Source: Conidiobolus incongruus B7586
Taxonomy: Eukaryota; Entomophthoromycota; Entomophthoromycetes; Entomophthorales; Conidiobolaceae
Direction of reading: 5' to 3'
Assembly: GCA_000697335.1 (NCBI GenBank)
Contig: JNEM01006369.1
Span: 1 to 10,068, forward strand
Length of the DNA: 10,068 nucleotides
The notes under the pieces were generated by a model. That model was not told the DNA's origin and did no database searches. It was given only the letters and a program-made list of their open reading frames with translations. The translations under genes were made by a program, and so were the position numbers. This document shows, one piece after another, positions 8,851 to 10,068 of this stretch (positions are counted from its first letter, which is position 1; each line of letters starts with the position of its first letter).

Positions 8851-10068
8851 TTCAAAATATTTTATATTTTACACTCATTTTTGTTTAAATTAGACCATTA
8901 AATCAAGGTTATCTGAATGCTATAATTTATTTATATAAATTAACTCAAAACTATTTTTAAATATGTATTTTGAAACTGATTTACTAATAATGGTTAATCA
9001 AGATATAATTAAAGATATGAATTTTAAGCTAAGTACATTATATTACAAAAAATTAATTTTATAATCAATAATTAATTCAAAATTTGTTGCACAATGTAGT
9101 AAGTCAATATATATACACAAGCCCACAAAAGCAGGATATAAAATTAAAATCACTTATCTTTTTATTATTAGCTTAATCAATTTTGATTTAAATTAACTTA
9201 TATTTAACTATATAATTAATATATATTTTTTATATATAATATTATTTATAGTTAAAATTAATTAATTATTAATTGATATATTAAAACTAAATATTTAAAT
9301 AAGGTAAGTTTTAAACTTATTGGTTTTATTTATCATATGAAAATTAATATTTAATATATTTACCTTTTATTTTTTAATTCTTTTAAGTATATAAGGTATA
9401 AAATGAATTATTACTTTGTATTTAAAATAATGGGAGATTTTTGCAATTAAAAATAAATAAACATTTTAATATATAATATATAAAAATAAATATATAATAT
9501 AAATTTAATATTTTTTTATTATTAATAACTTTTTGCCATATTTTTAGCAAGCTTTTAATACCTAAAAAATAGTTTTTTTATTAAAGACTAAAATTTGATA
9601 TTTTATAAACCAATTATATTTTCTTATAAAAATTTTCTTTTTTATAAAATAGTTTTTCAATGACCTAAAGTAATTATAATCATACAAGTTATAATTTAAA
9701 GAATATACTAGATATAATAGTTTTTTCAAGTTATTTTTAATTAGAAAATATTTTATAGGTAATGATTTATATATTTTATAATTATCATATAAAATAATAA
9801 GTCTATTTAAATTATATTAAAAATATTAATTAAATATTGTTTTATTTAAAAAAGCAATATAAAGCTTATCATTAATTAATTTTCTTTTAAAAATTTAATA
9901 AAAGTTGTATATACCATTAATAATCTATTATAATAATAAACATTTATTTATTAATAAAATATTTATTTAAAGTGATTTATATAAGTGATTAAATTAATTT
10001 ATTTTAGAGTTTTGATTTATGTTTTAGTAAAGGATTATATATAAAAATTTAAAATTAATCAATTATAA
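8851..10068. other. Gene-free AT-rich intergenic DNA downstream of RAV1
   Basis: One counted line (9241-9300) has only about 3 G/C bases in 60. A small mixed patch at about 9085-9140 (GTTGCACAATG, AAGCCCACAAAAGCAGG) interrupts it but has no recognisable content. No ORF, tRNA or repeat array was seen. Confidence 0.75.

Noticed and set aside
1-10068. Mitochondrial or plastid DNA, suggested by the A/T content
   Set aside because: The only gene is a nuclear-encoded V-ATPase assembly factor with short spliceosomal GT-AG introns.
1-10068. CRISPR array, tRNA, rRNA, telomere repeats or bacterial operon signals
   Set aside because: No regularly spaced repeats, no cloverleaf-like segments with conserved arms, no rRNA cores and no telomeric tandem repeats were seen on either strand.

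Overview
The window looks like nuclear DNA of a fungus with a very AT-rich genome. It holds one complete, intron-bearing protein gene (3984-8724, + strand) set in long AT-dominated flanks. The gene encodes a Rav1-type protein, the large subunit of the RAVE complex that assembles the vacuolar/endosomal V-ATPase. A fungal source is inferred from three things: the reconstructed protein is 1439 aa, close to fungal Rav1 (yeast Rav1 is about 1357 aa); it lacks the long C-terminal extension of the roughly 3000-residue animal DMXL/rabconnectin-3 proteins; and the introns are very short (46-61 nt), GTAA-starting and mostly TAG-ending. I cannot name the lineage. The standard genetic code fits: one terminal TAA and no in-frame stops in a 3.5-kb exon.

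Layout. Positions 1-3983 are about 4 kb of extremely AT-rich DNA with no recognisable conserved gene. Inside it are a slightly more complex island at about 1795-2100 that I cannot identify, a very small signal-peptide-like ORF on the minus strand (2777-2872) in a second less AT-rich stretch, and several inverted repeats (718-758, 1154-1291, 2426-2454, 3109-3175). Positions 3984-5168 carry eight small exons and eight introns that encode the first 255 residues. Positions 5169-8724 are one uninterrupted exon for the remaining 1184 residues. Positions 8725 to about 8850 look like the 3' UTR, with an AATAAA at 8827-8832. From there to the end is gene-free AT-rich DNA.

The gene model was built by hand. 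Every junction was chosen so that phases match and the N-terminus follows the known DMXL/Rav1 order: a YAS motif near residue 32, WD-type strands, a DRLVKIW strand, YLKHPRAV, then CLDGIFRIW. All eight introns lie in the first quarter of the gene. I found no novel multi-gene system. The items most worth a second look are the 5'-clustered introns with an alternative in-frame splice choice at intron 1, the tiny secreted-like ORF on the minus strand, the unidentified island near 1.8-2.1 kb, and the uneven base composition within exon 9.
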